A stretch of DNA of 64,000 nucleotides, taken from contig AP019755.1 of the NCBI GenBank assembly GCA_006742785.1, positions 434,001 through 498,000 on the forward strand. The letters run 5' to 3'. Below, piece by piece: positions 42,829 through 53,234 of this stretch (positions are counted from its first letter, which is position 1; each line of letters starts with the position of its first letter). The stretch comes from Nitrosomonas stercoris (GTDB taxonomy: Bacteria > Pseudomonadota > Gammaproteobacteria > Burkholderiales > Nitrosomonadaceae). The notes below the pieces were generated by a model. That model was not told where the DNA came from and searched no databases. It was given only the letters and a program-made list of their open reading frames with translations. Position numbers and translations under genes: made by a program.

Positions 42829-42844
42829 TGTGCAAAAATACTCC

Positions 42845-43744
42845 TTACGGCTCCAAGCCCAATCTACGACGTGTTTCCGGTTTCAACTGCACCGCCTGCC
42901 TTTCTGGCTTCCAGGCGTGGCCATATACCACTTCATAAGTCGCCGGCAATCTGCCGTCTTGACGCAGTTTTTCATATTGTGCAACCACTTGTTTCCAGGC
43001 AGTTTTGCCCATTAAGCCACGTCGTCGCCCTAATGTCATATTGCGCGCACCAATTGCCTTGAGATCTTGCATAACGCTCCTGACATCTGCATAAGTCAGG
43101 GTGATATATTCCATATCCATAACCGGCAACGAAAAACCACTGCCGACCAACATATCGCCAATATCATGCATATCGATAAAACGATTGACGTGATTAAATG
43201 AATCCACTTCTTTAAATACTTGCCGCAATTCCTTCAAGGTATCCGGACCAAACGTGCTAAACATGAACAAACCGCCATCTTCCAGCACACGATGCGCCTC
43301 CGTGAACGTTTGCTTGAGATCATTGCACCACTGAATGGCGAGATTGGACCAGATCATGCCGACACTGGCATCACCCAAAGGCAAGCGTTCAATATCTGCA
43401 CAGAGATATTCGTCAGATTGCTGGCGTTTAAACGGTAACCAGCGTTGCCAGCGTGGTGTTTCTTCTAGCTTAACCGCACGTGCCCGCTCATGCATTGTTA
43501 ACGCAATATCCATAGGAATAACCTGGGTAGCTGCATAACGCTCGATCAGTTTACGTGTGCCATAACCAGTACCACTGCCTGCATCAATAATTTTCGTCGG
43601 TACATATTTGATATATTCCAGACGCGCCAGCATACGATCACATATTTCCCGCTGCAACACGGCGGCCTGATCATAGCTAAAAGCAGCCCGTTCAAACGAG
43701 CGGCGCAACATGCGCTTATCGAGTACATGATCATATAACATCAA
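42845..43744 (-). CDS. bioC: Malonyl-ACP O-methyltransferase
   Basis: 299-aa SAM-dependent methyltransferase; motif I is IDAGSGTGYGTRKL near residue 55. It starts pimeloyl synthesis by methylating malonyl-ACP. Start ATG at 43744 overlaps the end of bioH by 14 nt. N-terminal RRSFERAAFSYDQAAVLQREI is typical of BioC. Confidence 0.92.
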   Translation of the reverse strand: MMLYDHVLDKRMLRRSFERAAFSYDQAAVLQREICDRMLARLEYIKYVPTKIIDAGSGTGYGTRKLIERYAATQVIPMDIALTMHERARAVKLEETPRWQRWLPFKRQQSDEYLCADIERLPLGDASVGMIWSNLAIQWCNDLKQTFTEAHRVLEDGGLFMFSTFGPDTLKELRQVFKEVDSFNHVNRFIDMHDIGDMLVGSGFSLPVMDMEYITLTYADVRSVMQDLKAIGARNMTLGRRRGLMGKTAWKQVVAQYEKLRQDGRLPATYEVVYGHAWKPERQAVQLKPETRRRLGLEP

Positions 43745-44489
43745 AACAACTCACAAATTGTTCAGGAAAAGAAAAGAAGGGGGCATGGCCACAATGAGAA
43801 AACAGCTTCAACTGCGCCTGGGAAAATTGTTGTTGCATCCACTTGGCGGCTTCAACAGGAACAATGGCATCATTTTGGCCATGAATCAGCAGCACTGGCT
43901 GCTTGATCTGCTTCAATTCAGCTCGTAAATCACTGGTTTGCAAAATCTTCAAGCCTGCCTGCAACGTTGTTGCCTCCGGTGGCACATCATTCAGCACACT
44001 CTTGCGCAATTGTGCCAATACCCGGGTTTGATCTTCGCCGCCACGAACTTGCAGCGTTAAAAACCGGTTAAGCGTCTGCACATAATCATGTGCCAGATTT
44101 TTCATAAATAAATTCAAAGTGGCGACTTCCATACCCCATGCCCAATCAGTGCGTTTGACAAAACAAGGTGTGCTTGCCACCAGTACCAATTGTTGAATAC
44201 GCTCCGGTAATTGCATTGCCAACCGCATCGCCACCTGCCCACCCAGTGACCAACCGCATACAATACAATCCGCAGGCAAATGTTGTATAACCTGTTCAAC
44301 CATTTGTTCCAAAGAAGTCAGGGCACATGCTCGACTGCTTCCATGACCTGGCAAATCAATTCGATGCAGGCGAAAATGCTGTGACAAGGGTGCCGCCACA
44401 TTGTCCCAAACCCCGCTGTGCATCGCCCAACCATGCAGTAACACCAGATCAGGCCCGTTTCCGCTGATTTCAACATGTAATTGAGTCAT
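43731..44489 (-). CDS. bioH: Pimeloyl-ACP methyl ester carboxylesterase
   Basis: 252-aa alpha/beta hydrolase with nucleophile S81 in CGWSLGGQVAMRL, HGWAMHSGVW oxyanion loop, aspartate in HGQNDAIVP and histidine in SHCGHAPFF. It frees pimeloyl-ACP by cleaving the methyl ester made by BioC. Overlaps bioF by 4 nt and bioC by 14 nt, so translation is coupled. Confidence 0.92.
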   Translation of the reverse strand: MTQLHVEISGNGPDLVLLHGWAMHSGVWDNVAAPLSQHFRLHRIDLPGHGSSRACALTSLEQMVEQVIQHLPADCIVCGWSLGGQVAMRLAMQLPERIQQLVLVASTPCFVKRTDWAWGMEVATLNLFMKNLAHDYVQTLNRFLTLQVRGGEDQTRVLAQLRKSVLNDVPPEATTLQAGLKILQTSDLRAELKQIKQPVLLIHGQNDAIVPVEAAKWMQQQFSQAQLKLFSHCGHAPFFSFPEQFVSCFDVI

Positions 44490-45655
44490 GCCAGCACACC
44501 AGCTAGTTCATGCAAAGCAGCGCTCAATTGCGTTACATCAGCCTCGGTATGCGCAGCAGATAAACTGATACGTAATCGTGCCATACCGCGCGGCACAGTC
44601 GGTGGACGAATAGCTGGTACCCAGATACCACGTGCACGTAATGCTTGATCCAGTTGCATTGTTTGCTGATTTTCTCCTACCAGCAACGGCTGTATAGGAG
44701 TATTAGACGGCAACAATTGCCAAGGTAGCGACTGCAGCGCTTGGCGTAATTGTGTGATCAGCTGCTTCAGGTGTTCACGTCGCCAACTGTCTTGTTTGAT
44801 CAACTGCAAGCTGGTTAGCAAAGTATGCGCCAGCAACGGTGCAGCGGCTGTGGTATAGCCATAAGTGCGCCCGTGTTGAATCAATGTTTCAATCACTGAC
44901 GCTGAGGCTGCGACAAATGCACCGGATACACCGGCTGCTTTACCTAAAGTCGCCATGTAAATCAGATGTGGCGCTGTTCGATCCACCTCTTGATGTGCAT
45001 ACAAGCTGCCTCTACCTTGTGCATCCAGTACACCAAACCCGTGCGCATCATCCAGCAGCAACCAGGCATCAAAACGTTGACACAAAGCTAACAGATCGGC
45101 GATTGGGGCCTGGTCTCCATCCATGCTGAACACTGCATCCGTAATCACCAGTTTGCGGCGTGTTTGAGTGGTCTTTAGCTGTTTCTCCAGCGCAGCCAGA
45201 TCAAGATGGGGATAACGCAGGAAACGCGCGCGTGATAACAACGCCGCGTCATTGAGTGAAGCATGGTTAAGACGATCAGCAAAAATAGTATCTTCCCGTC
45301 CAACCAGCGCTGTCACCACCGCCATATTGGCCATATAACCAGTGGAAAACAACAACGCACGTGCCAGTCCGACATAATCTGCCAGTGCTATTTCCAACGC
45401 ATGATGTGCACGCGAATGACCACTGATTAAATGAGAGGCCCCCGCCCCGACACCATAGCGCTGCGCACCTTCTGTGGCTGCTGCGATTAATGCTGGGTGA
45501 TTGGCCAATCCAAGATAATCATTACTGCAAAACGCTAGAAAATTTTGTCCATCTATCGTGATATGTGGCGCTTGAGGGCCTTCCAGGATTGGACGCGTGC
45601 GATATAAGTTTTCCTGTTTACGCCGCTGCAGCGCTTCAGTTAAATCTGGCAGCAT
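44486..45655 (-). CDS. bioF: 8-amino-7-oxononanoate synthase
   Basis: 389-aa PLP-dependent synthase. I place the start at ATG 45655 (MLPDLTEALQRRKQENLYRT), 8 bp after the bioB stop; a longer frame would extend inside bioB without family similarity. PLP-binding features: DDAHGFGVLD and the lysine in TLGKAAGVSGAF. Condenses pimeloyl-ACP with alanine. Confidence 0.93.
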   Translation of the reverse strand: MLPDLTEALQRRKQENLYRTRPILEGPQAPHITIDGQNFLAFCSNDYLGLANHPALIAAATEGAQRYGVGAGASHLISGHSRAHHALEIALADYVGLARALLFSTGYMANMAVVTALVGREDTIFADRLNHASLNDAALLSRARFLRYPHLDLAALEKQLKTTQTRRKLVITDAVFSMDGDQAPIADLLALCQRFDAWLLLDDAHGFGVLDAQGRGSLYAHQEVDRTAPHLIYMATLGKAAGVSGAFVAASASVIETLIQHGRTYGYTTAAAPLLAHTLLTSLQLIKQDSWRREHLKQLITQLRQALQSLPWQLLPSNTPIQPLLVGENQQTMQLDQALRARGIWVPAIRPPTVPRGMARLRISLSAAHTEADVTQLSAALHELAGVLA

Positions 45656-45663
45656 GACAACAA

Positions 45664-46686
45664 TTACAACGCATGCAAACCTAGTTTTTCCAGTAAAGCG
45701 GTATCCTGCTCCACATCCGGATTGCCGGTTGTCAACAGTTTGTCGCCATAGAAGATGGAATTGGCACCTGCCAGAAAACATAATGCCTGGATCGCTTCTG
45801 ACATTTGCCGCCGACCAGCAGACAACCTCACTTTTGCCTTGGGCATCGTAATGCGCGCCGCTGCAATGGAACGAACAAATTCAAATGGATCCAGTTCCGG
45901 CGTGCCATATAAAGGAGTGCCTTCTACTTGTACCAGATAGTTGATTGGTACCGATTCGGGATAGGGATCAAGATTGGCCAATTGTGCAATCAAGCCGGCG
46001 CGGGCAGTACGTGATTCTCCCATGCCGACAATACCGCCACAACACACATTGATATTGGCACTTCGTACTTCTTCCAGTGTATCCAATCGATCCTGATATT
46101 CACGTGTGGTAATAATTTCCCCATAAAACTCAGGAGAGGTATCCAGATTATGATTGTAGTAATCCAAGCCAGCCTGTTTGAGTTGTGTCGCCTGGCCTGG
46201 TTTTAAAATACCCAAGGTGGCACAGGTTTCCATTCCCAGTTCTTTGACGGCACTAATCAACTCAGTCATTTGTTCGATATCACGTTGTTTAGGACCACGC
46301 CAGGCTGCGCCCATACAAAAACGAGTGGCACCACTTTCCTTAGCTTTAGTAGCCGCTGTAACGACTTCTTCGCGTGACAAAAGCGCCTGTTTTTCCACTC
46401 CAGTGTGATAACGCGCGGCTTGCGGGCAATAGGCACAATCTTCAGAGCAGCCACCGGTTTTGACTGACAACAAGGTAGATAACTGCACACCATTGGCATC
46501 ATGATGCTGGCGATGCACTGTCTGTGCCTGGAAAATCAAATCATTAAACGGTAACCCTAATAACGCCTCAACAGCTGCCACCGACCAACGTGCTGCAGGA
46601 TTTTGTTGTGTATTTGAATCAGCGGACGTGTGTGCGCAACCACACTGTTTTTCAGAAATTAAACCGGTTCCAGATTCCATGATCAT
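45664..46686 (-). CDS. bioB: Biotin synthase
   Basis: 340-aa radical-SAM enzyme with the cluster motif C80-x3-C84-x2-C87 ([13 protein letters not shown]) and [12 protein letters not shown]. An N-terminal extension of about 30 residues (rich in Cys/Ser/Gln) precedes the core. First gene of the leftward bioBFHCD set. bioA is absent from the window. ATG at 46686 or two codons later. Confidence 0.94.
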   Translation of the reverse strand: MIMESGTGLISEKQCGCAHTSADSNTQQNPAARWSVAAVEALLGLPFNDLIFQAQTVHRQHHDANGVQLSTLLSVKTGGCSEDCAYCPQAARYHTGVEKQALLSREEVVTAATKAKESGATRFCMGAAWRGPKQRDIEQMTELISAVKELGMETCATLGILKPGQATQLKQAGLDYYNHNLDTSPEFYGEIITTREYQDRLDTLEEVRSANINVCCGGIVGMGESRTARAGLIAQLANLDPYPESVPINYLVQVEGTPLYGTPELDPFEFVRSIAAARITMPKAKVRLSAGRRQMSEAIQALCFLAGANSIFYGDKLLTTGNPDVEQDTALLEKLGLHAL

Positions 46687-46748
46687 GCTCGGCGTGAGCC
46701 TACTCCAAGTTATAATGAATCAGCTGATCATCATGGATACATTTTGCG

Positions 46749-47483
46749 TTGTCAATTTTTTCTTCTTCAATTTTGAACAGGTGCCCAGATTTTAGGCAAT
46801 TGTTGCGTTACAAACACTGCGTACTGTGCCAAGCCGCTAGTTATCAAGATATTTGTACCGCTTGTTTACACGAATTACCTAGACTATCACCGACCCATTG
46901 TCCAACTTGCCTGCTGCCTGTACCCACTTCACAAACCTGTGGTGCCTGTTTACGCAGACCACCTGCTTGGGATCAGGTGACAGCTGCTTTGCGCTACACC
47001 TATCCAGTAGATGCACTCATACAAGCACTGAAATATTGCTCCAATTTACCATTGGCGCCAATCCTAGCGAAACTGCTATTAGCAAAACTGCCACAAAATA
47101 ATTTACCTGATTATGTTATTCCCGTGCCGCTACATCCAGCCAGGTTACGCGATAGAGGATTTAACCAAGCATTAGAAATCAGCCGCTATCTATGCAAAAA
47201 AACAGGATGTAAATTGCTCTCCAACGCCTGTTCTCGCACTCGTCACACCTCCTCACAAACTGAAATTCCCTGGAAAAAAAGAAAACAAAATGTACGCCGT
47301 GCTTTCGCTTGCCAGCAAAACTTTTCTGGAAAACGAGTTGCTCTCGTCGATGATGTGATGACCAGCGGCGCCACGTTAAACGAATTGGCCAAGGTTGTGT
47401 TACGCCAAGGTGCTGCCAGCGTTCAAATCTGGGTGGTGGCGCGAGCATTTCGGGAATACTCACCCAAATTGCATCTTCAGTAA
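46749..47483 (+). CDS. comF: ComF-family phosphoribosyltransferase-like protein
   Basis: 244-aa ComF-type protein. An N-terminal zinc finger with CxxC pairs (HCVLCQAA, CTACLHE, CPTCLLP, CGACLRRP) precedes a type I phosphoribosyltransferase fold with VALVDDVMTSGATLNEL. Likely role in DNA uptake or a related process. TTG start at 46749, divergent from bioB with about 60 bp between. Confidence 0.88.
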   Translation: MSIFSSSILNRCPDFRQLLRYKHCVLCQAASYQDICTACLHELPRLSPTHCPTCLLPVPTSQTCGACLRRPPAWDQVTAALRYTYPVDALIQALKYCSNLPLAPILAKLLLAKLPQNNLPDYVIPVPLHPARLRDRGFNQALEISRYLCKKTGCKLLSNACSRTRHTSSQTEIPWKKRKQNVRRAFACQQNFSGKRVALVDDVMTSGATLNELAKVVLRQGAASVQIWVVARAFREYSPKLHLQ

Positions 47484-47509
47484 CCCCTTAATCCTGATGA
47501 GTTCTCACC

Positions 47510-47974
47510 ATGCTACAAGTTATTCTCCATCAACCAGAAATTCCGCCCAATACCGGCAACATCATTCGCTTATGCGCCAACACTGGCGCGCAGCTACATT
47601 TAATTAAACCGTTGGGATTTAATTTAAGTAATCGGCAATTGAAGCGCGCCGGACTGGATTATCACGAATGGACTCGCCTCACCGTGCACGATGATCTGCC
47701 CTCTTGTCTCAGTCACATAGGTAATTGTCGAATTTTTGCGGTGACCACCCAAGCAACACAACATTACAACCAGGTGGACTACACGCCTGATGATGTTTTT
47801 CTATTTGGCTCTGAAACCCGAGGGCTTCCCGCAACAGTCATGGAGCAATTCTCACAGGATCGCCGCATCCGCATTCCCATGATTCCCGCCTCACGCAGCC
47901 TGAATCTCTCCAACTCCGTTGCTGTTGTTCTTTACGAAGCTTGGCGACAAACCGGGTTTAATGCAGGAATTTAA
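47510..47974 (+). CDS. trmL: tRNA (cytidine/uridine-34-2'-O)-methyltransferase
   Basis: 154-aa SPOUT methyltransferase (YibK/TrmL). Knot motifs PEIPPNTGNIIRLCANTGA, FLFGSETRGLP and IPMIPASRSLNLSNSVAVVL are complete. It 2'-O-methylates the wobble base of leucine tRNAs. 26 bp after comF, probably cotranscribed. Confidence 0.93.
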   Translation: MLQVILHQPEIPPNTGNIIRLCANTGAQLHLIKPLGFNLSNRQLKRAGLDYHEWTRLTVHDDLPSCLSHIGNCRIFAVTTQATQHYNQVDYTPDDVFLFGSETRGLPATVMEQFSQDRRIRIPMIPASRSLNLSNSVAVVLYEAWRQTGFNAGI

Positions 47975-48042
47975 GAAATCCTCACATGAATCACCATGTG
48001 ACTACGCTGAACAATGATTCTAAGAACTATTAGTATTGAGAT

Positions 48043-49878
48043 TTACTGTACTGAAGTCTGCGATGATGCAGCGGAATACAATTTCTGCATGAACACGGAA
48101 TCACTACTGCCTGTCACCAACAACTGATTGGTAGCTCGCGTAGCAGCAATATAAAATAGTCGCGCTTCCTGTTCGAGATCAGTCTCTTCGGCGAATAACG
48201 CCCCCATACCAGGAATTGCAACAAATGGGTACTCTAATCCCTTACTAGCGTGCATGGTCAACACTGTCACGACATCTGCTGTCGGCGAATAGGATTTTTT
48301 ATCGCGCTGTTGCCATTGATGAGGGATTTTGACTCGTGCCAGCGCATTGACACAAATTTGCCCTACCGTCCACGTACGATAGATAATTGCCATATCCTGC
48401 CAAGCAACTCCGTGTTGGCGAGCTTGAACCATACGACGAGCGATTTCTGCTGCCTCTTCTTTGAGTGATGGCAGCTTGAGTATCAAAGGAAGAGGTCCTT
48501 CACGACCGCAACTAACCGGCCATATCAATGGCACACCATTATCATCTGTTGCCTTTGGATCAAGAATATCCTTGGCAATCAGTGCTGCCAACTCCAATAT
48601 CTGCCGAGTATTACGATAGTTTACTTTTAGAATCGTTGTACGGCCCTGAGCTTGCACACCAACACTCTTAAAGCTGAAGTTGCGACGATTTGACCGTTTA
48701 AAAATTGATTGGGCATCGTCATATAATACGAGCAAGTGATTACTCTTCGGCGCTATCATTCTTACTGCCAACCTGAACCAATCAGGCTCAAAATCATGTC
48801 CTTCATCAATAAGAATTGCGCCGTACTGACCAGTCGGGATGCGACCACAATTAACACTGTCTATCACGCGTTGTACCAATGCAGGAAAAAAAGCTTCTCC
48901 TTTCTCAACCGGGCGAGGTTGGTTATATGCTTTTAATTGATCGAAACACCAACCGTGAAAATGACGAACAAAAACTTTTTCAGACAACCCCTTCATATCC
49001 ATCCAACTCTTGAGCCATCTGGATAACGGTTCACTGAAACACAAAATCAGCACCGGTTTTTCCAACATACCAGCAAGATATTCAGCACGATAACCCAGAA
49101 TCATCGTCTTGCCTGAGCCAGCAACACCGTGAATAACACGATGCCCATCCCCCAGACTACGGGCAAGTTGCTCTTGTTGAAAATCCATCACTGCCATGAT
49201 AGGCAGTTCAAGATCATCAGCAAATAAAGTCTGTTGTTTAACGAGTATCCTAATTTCCGGATAAAGAATTCCGCGAATTCGATCAATCTGGAATGGTGTC
49301 AGCTTGTTTTGAAATTTGTATTGAAACATCCCCAAAAGACGTTCCTGAAAAAATGCTTCATCCACTGATTCGAACATCTCATCCGAACAAATAACTTGAT
49401 GTTGATTGATGACGTCGCTAAATGAATTTTCTGTGAACTGCTTACGGGAAATGTTGGAAAACACAACGCCAAAAGCCCACGGGAATCGCAACTTTCCTTG
49501 ATAAATATGCCCTCGTGGGTAAACAAGCTGCAAATCACGTTCGAGGCTATTGATAACTTCTATCGTGTATCGTCTCGCCTGCTCAAGCGGATTGGTTACT
49601 GATTTAGGGCCATGCGTGCCCAAGATATCCCAGTTCCCAAGTGTAGCTTTTATGATAGTGCTTAGCTTCCAATCTTTGACTTCCAGAATCAGCAAACCAT
49701 GTTGCAGATGTAAAATAACAAAATCAGGATGCTCCTTTATCAACGCAATGCGCACGTCATACCAAATCTTATAGTTATCATCCAACTTTTGCTCAAGGCG
49801 TTCGGCAAAACGTCGTTCCCCAGGCCACATCCTTCCGATACATGAAGGAAGTGAGGGAATGATGGCTGCTTTCGTCAT
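48043..49878 (-). CDS. NERD-domain UvrD-like helicase
   Basis: 611-aa protein. The N-terminal NERD nuclease-related domain occupies about residues 15-130, with PDFVILHLQHGLLILEVKDW giving the D...ExK pattern. The SF1 helicase part has Walker A GVAGSGKTMILGYRA near residue 245, ILIDEGHDFEPDW near 357, and TMHASKGLEYPFV near 550. Likely a DNA-processing or defence-type enzyme acting alone; no partner gene is adjacent. GC and codon use look like those of its neighbours. Confidence 0.87.
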   Translation of the reverse strand: MTKAAIIPSLPSCIGRMWPGERRFAERLEQKLDDNYKIWYDVRIALIKEHPDFVILHLQHGLLILEVKDWKLSTIIKATLGNWDILGTHGPKSVTNPLEQARRYTIEVINSLERDLQLVYPRGHIYQGKLRFPWAFGVVFSNISRKQFTENSFSDVINQHQVICSDEMFESVDEAFFQERLLGMFQYKFQNKLTPFQIDRIRGILYPEIRILVKQQTLFADDLELPIMAVMDFQQEQLARSLGDGHRVIHGVAGSGKTMILGYRAEYLAGMLEKPVLILCFSEPLSRWLKSWMDMKGLSEKVFVRHFHGWCFDQLKAYNQPRPVEKGEAFFPALVQRVIDSVNCGRIPTGQYGAILIDEGHDFEPDWFRLAVRMIAPKSNHLLVLYDDAQSIFKRSNRRNFSFKSVGVQAQGRTTILKVNYRNTRQILELAALIAKDILDPKATDDNGVPLIWPVSCGREGPLPLILKLPSLKEEAAEIARRMVQARQHGVAWQDMAIIYRTWTVGQICVNALARVKIPHQWQQRDKKSYSPTADVVTVLTMHASKGLEYPFVAIPGMGALFAEETDLEQEARLFYIAATRATNQLLVTGSSDSVFMQKLYSAASSQTSVQ

Positions 49879-50194
49879 TTTTGTGAAAAAAAGGTGATTG
49901 AAGATTACATAAGTTTACTATTCACTAGTATGCCCTAAGCATTCTGCCACCAGATTCACACTGCTACAAACCAAACTATTGTTCAAGACCATAATGTAGC
50001 ACGCTCATCTATGGTGACAAATACGATCTCGTGCGCTCATCCTTTTGGTGAATCAGGAATGAATTCGGTTATTTGCCACTATCACAAATAATGTAATGCA
50101 CAACAACAAAGCGTACACTGCGAATATATATTCAACTGGAAGAAGTCGATTTGCCCACAAACATTCAATCTGCAACGACAATTCGGACAAAGAA
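49879..50194. other. Intergenic DNA, no feature recognised
   Basis: 316 bp between divergent genes. The open frame extending upstream of the DUF488 start has no family similarity. Nothing else is recognised. Confidence 0.5.
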
Positions 50195-50743
50195 ATGAAT
50201 CTGCCTTTTTATACCATCGGACACTCTACTCGTACTCTGGAAGAGTTTGTTGCTTTGCTGCGCGTAGCAGAAGTTACATTGGTGGCAGATATACGCACAG
50301 TTCCCCGCTCGCGCACCAATCCGCAATACAACCGGGATACGTTACCTGATAGTTTAGCTGCGTTTGGTATTGATTATGAATACATCGAACAGCTGGGCGG
50401 GTTGCGTGGTAAATCCAAAACGGTATCTCCTGCTACCAATGGTTTCTGGGAGAACCAGAGTTTTCATAATTATGCAGATTACACACTATCAGCTGATTTT
50501 CAGGCAGGATTAAACAGATTGATTGAACTCGGACGCACGCATCGTTGCGCCATGATGTGTGCGGAAGCGGTCTGGTGGCGGTGTCATCGGCGGATTGTTA
50601 CGGATTATTTTCTGGCGCGCGGTGAGACGGTTTTTCATCTGATGGGGCATGATCGCATCGAAGCGGCGCACTTAACTGAAGGCGCACACATCCAGCCTGA
50701 CCACACTGTTATTTACCCACCCCGTGACAGTGTTTCACCATAA
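50195..50743 (+). CDS. DUF488 family protein
   Basis: 182-aa DUF488 protein. Start chosen at ATG 50195 (MNLPFYTIGHSTRTLEEFVA), where family similarity begins; the frame is open for 33 codons upstream. Conserved features: IGHSTR, ADIRTVPRSR, the MCAEAVWWRCHRR segment (cysteines and arginines), and HLMGHDRIEAA. Function of the family is not established. Confidence 0.88.
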   Translation: MNLPFYTIGHSTRTLEEFVALLRVAEVTLVADIRTVPRSRTNPQYNRDTLPDSLAAFGIDYEYIEQLGGLRGKSKTVSPATNGFWENQSFHNYADYTLSADFQAGLNRLIELGRTHRCAMMCAEAVWWRCHRRIVTDYFLARGETVFHLMGHDRIEAAHLTEGAHIQPDHTVIYPPRDSVSP

Positions 50744-50761
50744 AGAAGTGCAGTACGGTTT

Positions 50762-52261
50762 TTACAATTCATTGCGCCAGATCTGGTCATCACTATCAAA
50801 CAAGCGGTTTGCTTCTGCTGGTCCCCAACTGCCGGCAGGATAGGTTGGAATATATTCGCGTTCAACTGTCCAGAATTTCAGGATCGGATCAATTACACGC
50901 CAGGCCCATTCAGCTTCATCGAAACGAATAAACAATGAGCGATCCCCCTCAATTACATCCAGCAACAAAGTTTCATAAGCATCCAGTGTCTGTTCATCTG
51001 TTTTGAGAAAACTGGCATTCATCTGCATGACGCGCGTATTCATGTCCAGCCCCGGTTGCTTGACGTGAATTTCCATATGCATGGATTCTTCCGGCTGGAT
51101 CGACAGCAATATCCAATTGGGATCGATTGATTCCAGCGGTGTTTCACGAAAGAGTTGCTGTGGGGGATGTTTAAAACGAATGGCAATCATTGAATGCTGC
51201 CTGGGCATACGTTTACCGGTGCGCAAATAAAACGGAACACCGCGCCAACGCCAGTTATCAATATAGAACTTGGCCGCTGCAAAGGTTTCAGTAATTGAAC
51301 CCAGTTCGATATTTTCTTCCTGCTGATACCCCACCACCGATTGCCCGTCGATACTGCCATGCGTATACTGCGCTCGTACAGCATGTGCATGTACTGCCCG
51401 TTTGCCGATTGGACGAATTGAACGCAACACCTTGACCTTTTCATCCCGCAGCGCATCCGCTTCTAGCGCAGGAGGTGGTTCCATTGCGACCACCGTCAGC
51501 AGTTGCATCAGGTGATTTTGCAACATGTCACGCAAAGCACCGGCACGATCATAATACCCCGCACGTTTTCCAATGCCGATTGATTCGGCCACTGTAATTT
51601 GCACGTGATCAATGAAATTACGATTCCACAATGGTTCAATGATGGTATTGGCAAAGCGGAAAACCAGCAGATTTTGCACCGTTTCCTTGCCCAAAAAATG
51701 ATCTATGCGATAAATCTGCTCTTCATCAAAATTCTGATGCAAGACACGATTCAGTACCTGGGCCGATTCCAGATCTTCCCCAAATGGCTTTTCAATCACC
51801 ACCCGATTCATGCCACGAGGTTCGTTCAACCCAGCCGCCTTGAGATTCTTGATAACCGTCACAAAATCAGCTGGGCGAATTGCCAGATAAAATACTGTCC
51901 TTGAACCGGTTGATCCGCACGCTGTCAGATCAGCAGCGAGGGTACGATAAGATTCAGTATCGTTCAGATCCGCTTGCAAGTAGCGAAAACGCGCCAAAAA
52001 TCGATTCAGCACCTCTTGAGGGATAGATGATTGCTCAATCTTATCCTTTAGCAGGGTACGGACATGTTCGAGCCAGTCATCAGTCGTCCAGCTACGACGC
52101 GCAAGGGCGATAAAAGATAGATCGTCTACCAGACGTTCAACCCGCTCCAGATCAAACAATGCCGGCAACAGTTTATGTGTGGCCAGATCGCCTGTCGCAC
52201 CAAAAATAACAAACGAACATGGTTCATTTTGGGACTGATCCGTTCTTGCAGCGTCCATCAC
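50762..52261 (-). CDS. zwf: Glucose-6-phosphate 1-dehydrogenase
   Basis: 499-aa enzyme of the oxidative pentose phosphate pathway, producing NADPH. Nucleotide motif FGATGDLATHKLLPAL and the catalytic RIDHFLGKETVQN signature are present. Begins GTG at 52261, directly after the gnd stop (or ATG at 52258). Forms a unit with gnd. Confidence 0.95.
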   Translation of the reverse strand: MMDAARTDQSQNEPCSFVIFGATGDLATHKLLPALFDLERVERLVDDLSFIALARRSWTTDDWLEHVRTLLKDKIEQSSIPQEVLNRFLARFRYLQADLNDTESYRTLAADLTACGSTGSRTVFYLAIRPADFVTVIKNLKAAGLNEPRGMNRVVIEKPFGEDLESAQVLNRVLHQNFDEEQIYRIDHFLGKETVQNLLVFRFANTIIEPLWNRNFIDHVQITVAESIGIGKRAGYYDRAGALRDMLQNHLMQLLTVVAMEPPPALEADALRDEKVKVLRSIRPIGKRAVHAHAVRAQYTHGSIDGQSVVGYQQEENIELGSITETFAAAKFYIDNWRWRGVPFYLRTGKRMPRQHSMIAIRFKHPPQQLFRETPLESIDPNWILLSIQPEESMHMEIHVKQPGLDMNTRVMQMNASFLKTDEQTLDAYETLLLDVIEGDRSLFIRFDEAEWAWRVIDPILKFWTVEREYIPTYPAGSWGPAEANRLFDSDDQIWRNEL

Positions 52262-53170
52262 TCAATCCTTTTTAATAGCATGCCCGCCAAAGCCGTGACG
52301 CATTTTGGCAAGCATTTTAGCGGCGTAATCATTTTTTCCCTGTGAAGCAAAGCGCATCATCAACGCCAGACTCATTACCGGCGTTGGCACGCCTTGCTCT
52401 AGCGCAGCAAGCGCCGTCCAGCGCCCTTCACCGGAATCCGCCACAAAAGGCGCAATTTCTTCCAGATTCTGATCCTCTGCCAGAAAATCAGCAGATAAAT
52501 CCAGCAACCACGAACGCACCACGCTGCCATGGCGCCATAATTCCGAGATTGCCGCCAGATCAAGCTTGAATTCGGATTTATCTTTCATCAGTGCAAACCC
52601 TTCGGCAATGGCCTGCATCATGCCGTACTCAATGCCGTTATGCACCATTTTCACATAATGGCCTGAACCCACCGGACCGGCGTGAAGCCAGCCATCCGTC
52701 GGCGTTGGCGCCAATGCTTCCATATAGGGTTTCAAACGCGCGGCAGCGGCATCTGATCCTCCAAACATGATGCAATAACCGTTTTTCAGCCCCCACACAC
52801 CGCCAGACACGCCGGCATCAGCAAATTCTATCCCCTGTTCCGCGCAACGTGCCGCGCGCGGAATGTCATCCTGCCAATGCGCATTGGCACCATCCACTAC
52901 CAGATCGCCAGGCGACAACAGCGGTAACAATGTGGAAAACGCTGTCTCGGTTACTTCACCTGCAGGTAGCATGAGCCAGATAATACGTGGTTTTTCAAGT
53001 GCAGCAACAAGATCAGCATAGGTTTTGCATGCTGTATGCCCAGTTTCACCGGCCAGTGCCTCTGTTACATTAAAACTGCGATTAGTGATGGCGATTTTGA
53101 TTTCTTTTTGCGCCAGGCGGCGAGCCATATTGCCCCCCATGCGCCCTAATCCGACGATACCGAATTCCAT
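52262..53170 (-). CDS. gnd: 6-phosphogluconate dehydrogenase, decarboxylating, short form
   Basis: 302-aa short-type (YqeC/GndA-like) enzyme. NAD(P) motif GIVGLGRMGGNMARRL, and DAGVSGGVWGLKNGYCIMFGG and GSGHYVKMVHNGIEYGMMQA substrate segments. Converts 6-phosphogluconate to ribulose 5-phosphate. Immediately upstream of zwf, no gap. Confidence 0.94.
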   Translation of the reverse strand: MEFGIVGLGRMGGNMARRLAQKEIKIAITNRSFNVTEALAGETGHTACKTYADLVAALEKPRIIWLMLPAGEVTETAFSTLLPLLSPGDLVVDGANAHWQDDIPRAARCAEQGIEFADAGVSGGVWGLKNGYCIMFGGSDAAAARLKPYMEALAPTPTDGWLHAGPVGSGHYVKMVHNGIEYGMMQAIAEGFALMKDKSEFKLDLAAISELWRHGSVVRSWLLDLSADFLAEDQNLEEIAPFVADSGEGRWTALAALEQGVPTPVMSLALMMRFASQGKNDYAAKMLAKMRHGFGGHAIKKD

Positions 53171-53193
53171 ATTCTTCTCCTTTGAGTTTCACA

Positions 53194-53216
53194 TGATCAG
53201 GGTAAAAATCTGATCA
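53194..53216. promoter_or_regulatory. Inverted repeat upstream of gnd
   Basis: TGATCAG-N9-CTGATCA, 23 bp before the gnd start and 19 bp after the preceding stop. Could be an operator or a small stem-loop; no regulator is assigned. Confidence 0.35.
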
Positions 53217-53234
53217 CACTGCGATCAGCTCACT

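Noticed and set aside
45656-45781. Longer bioF start at 45781
   Set aside because: The extension lies inside bioB and shows no family similarity; ATG at 45655 fits the family and spacing.
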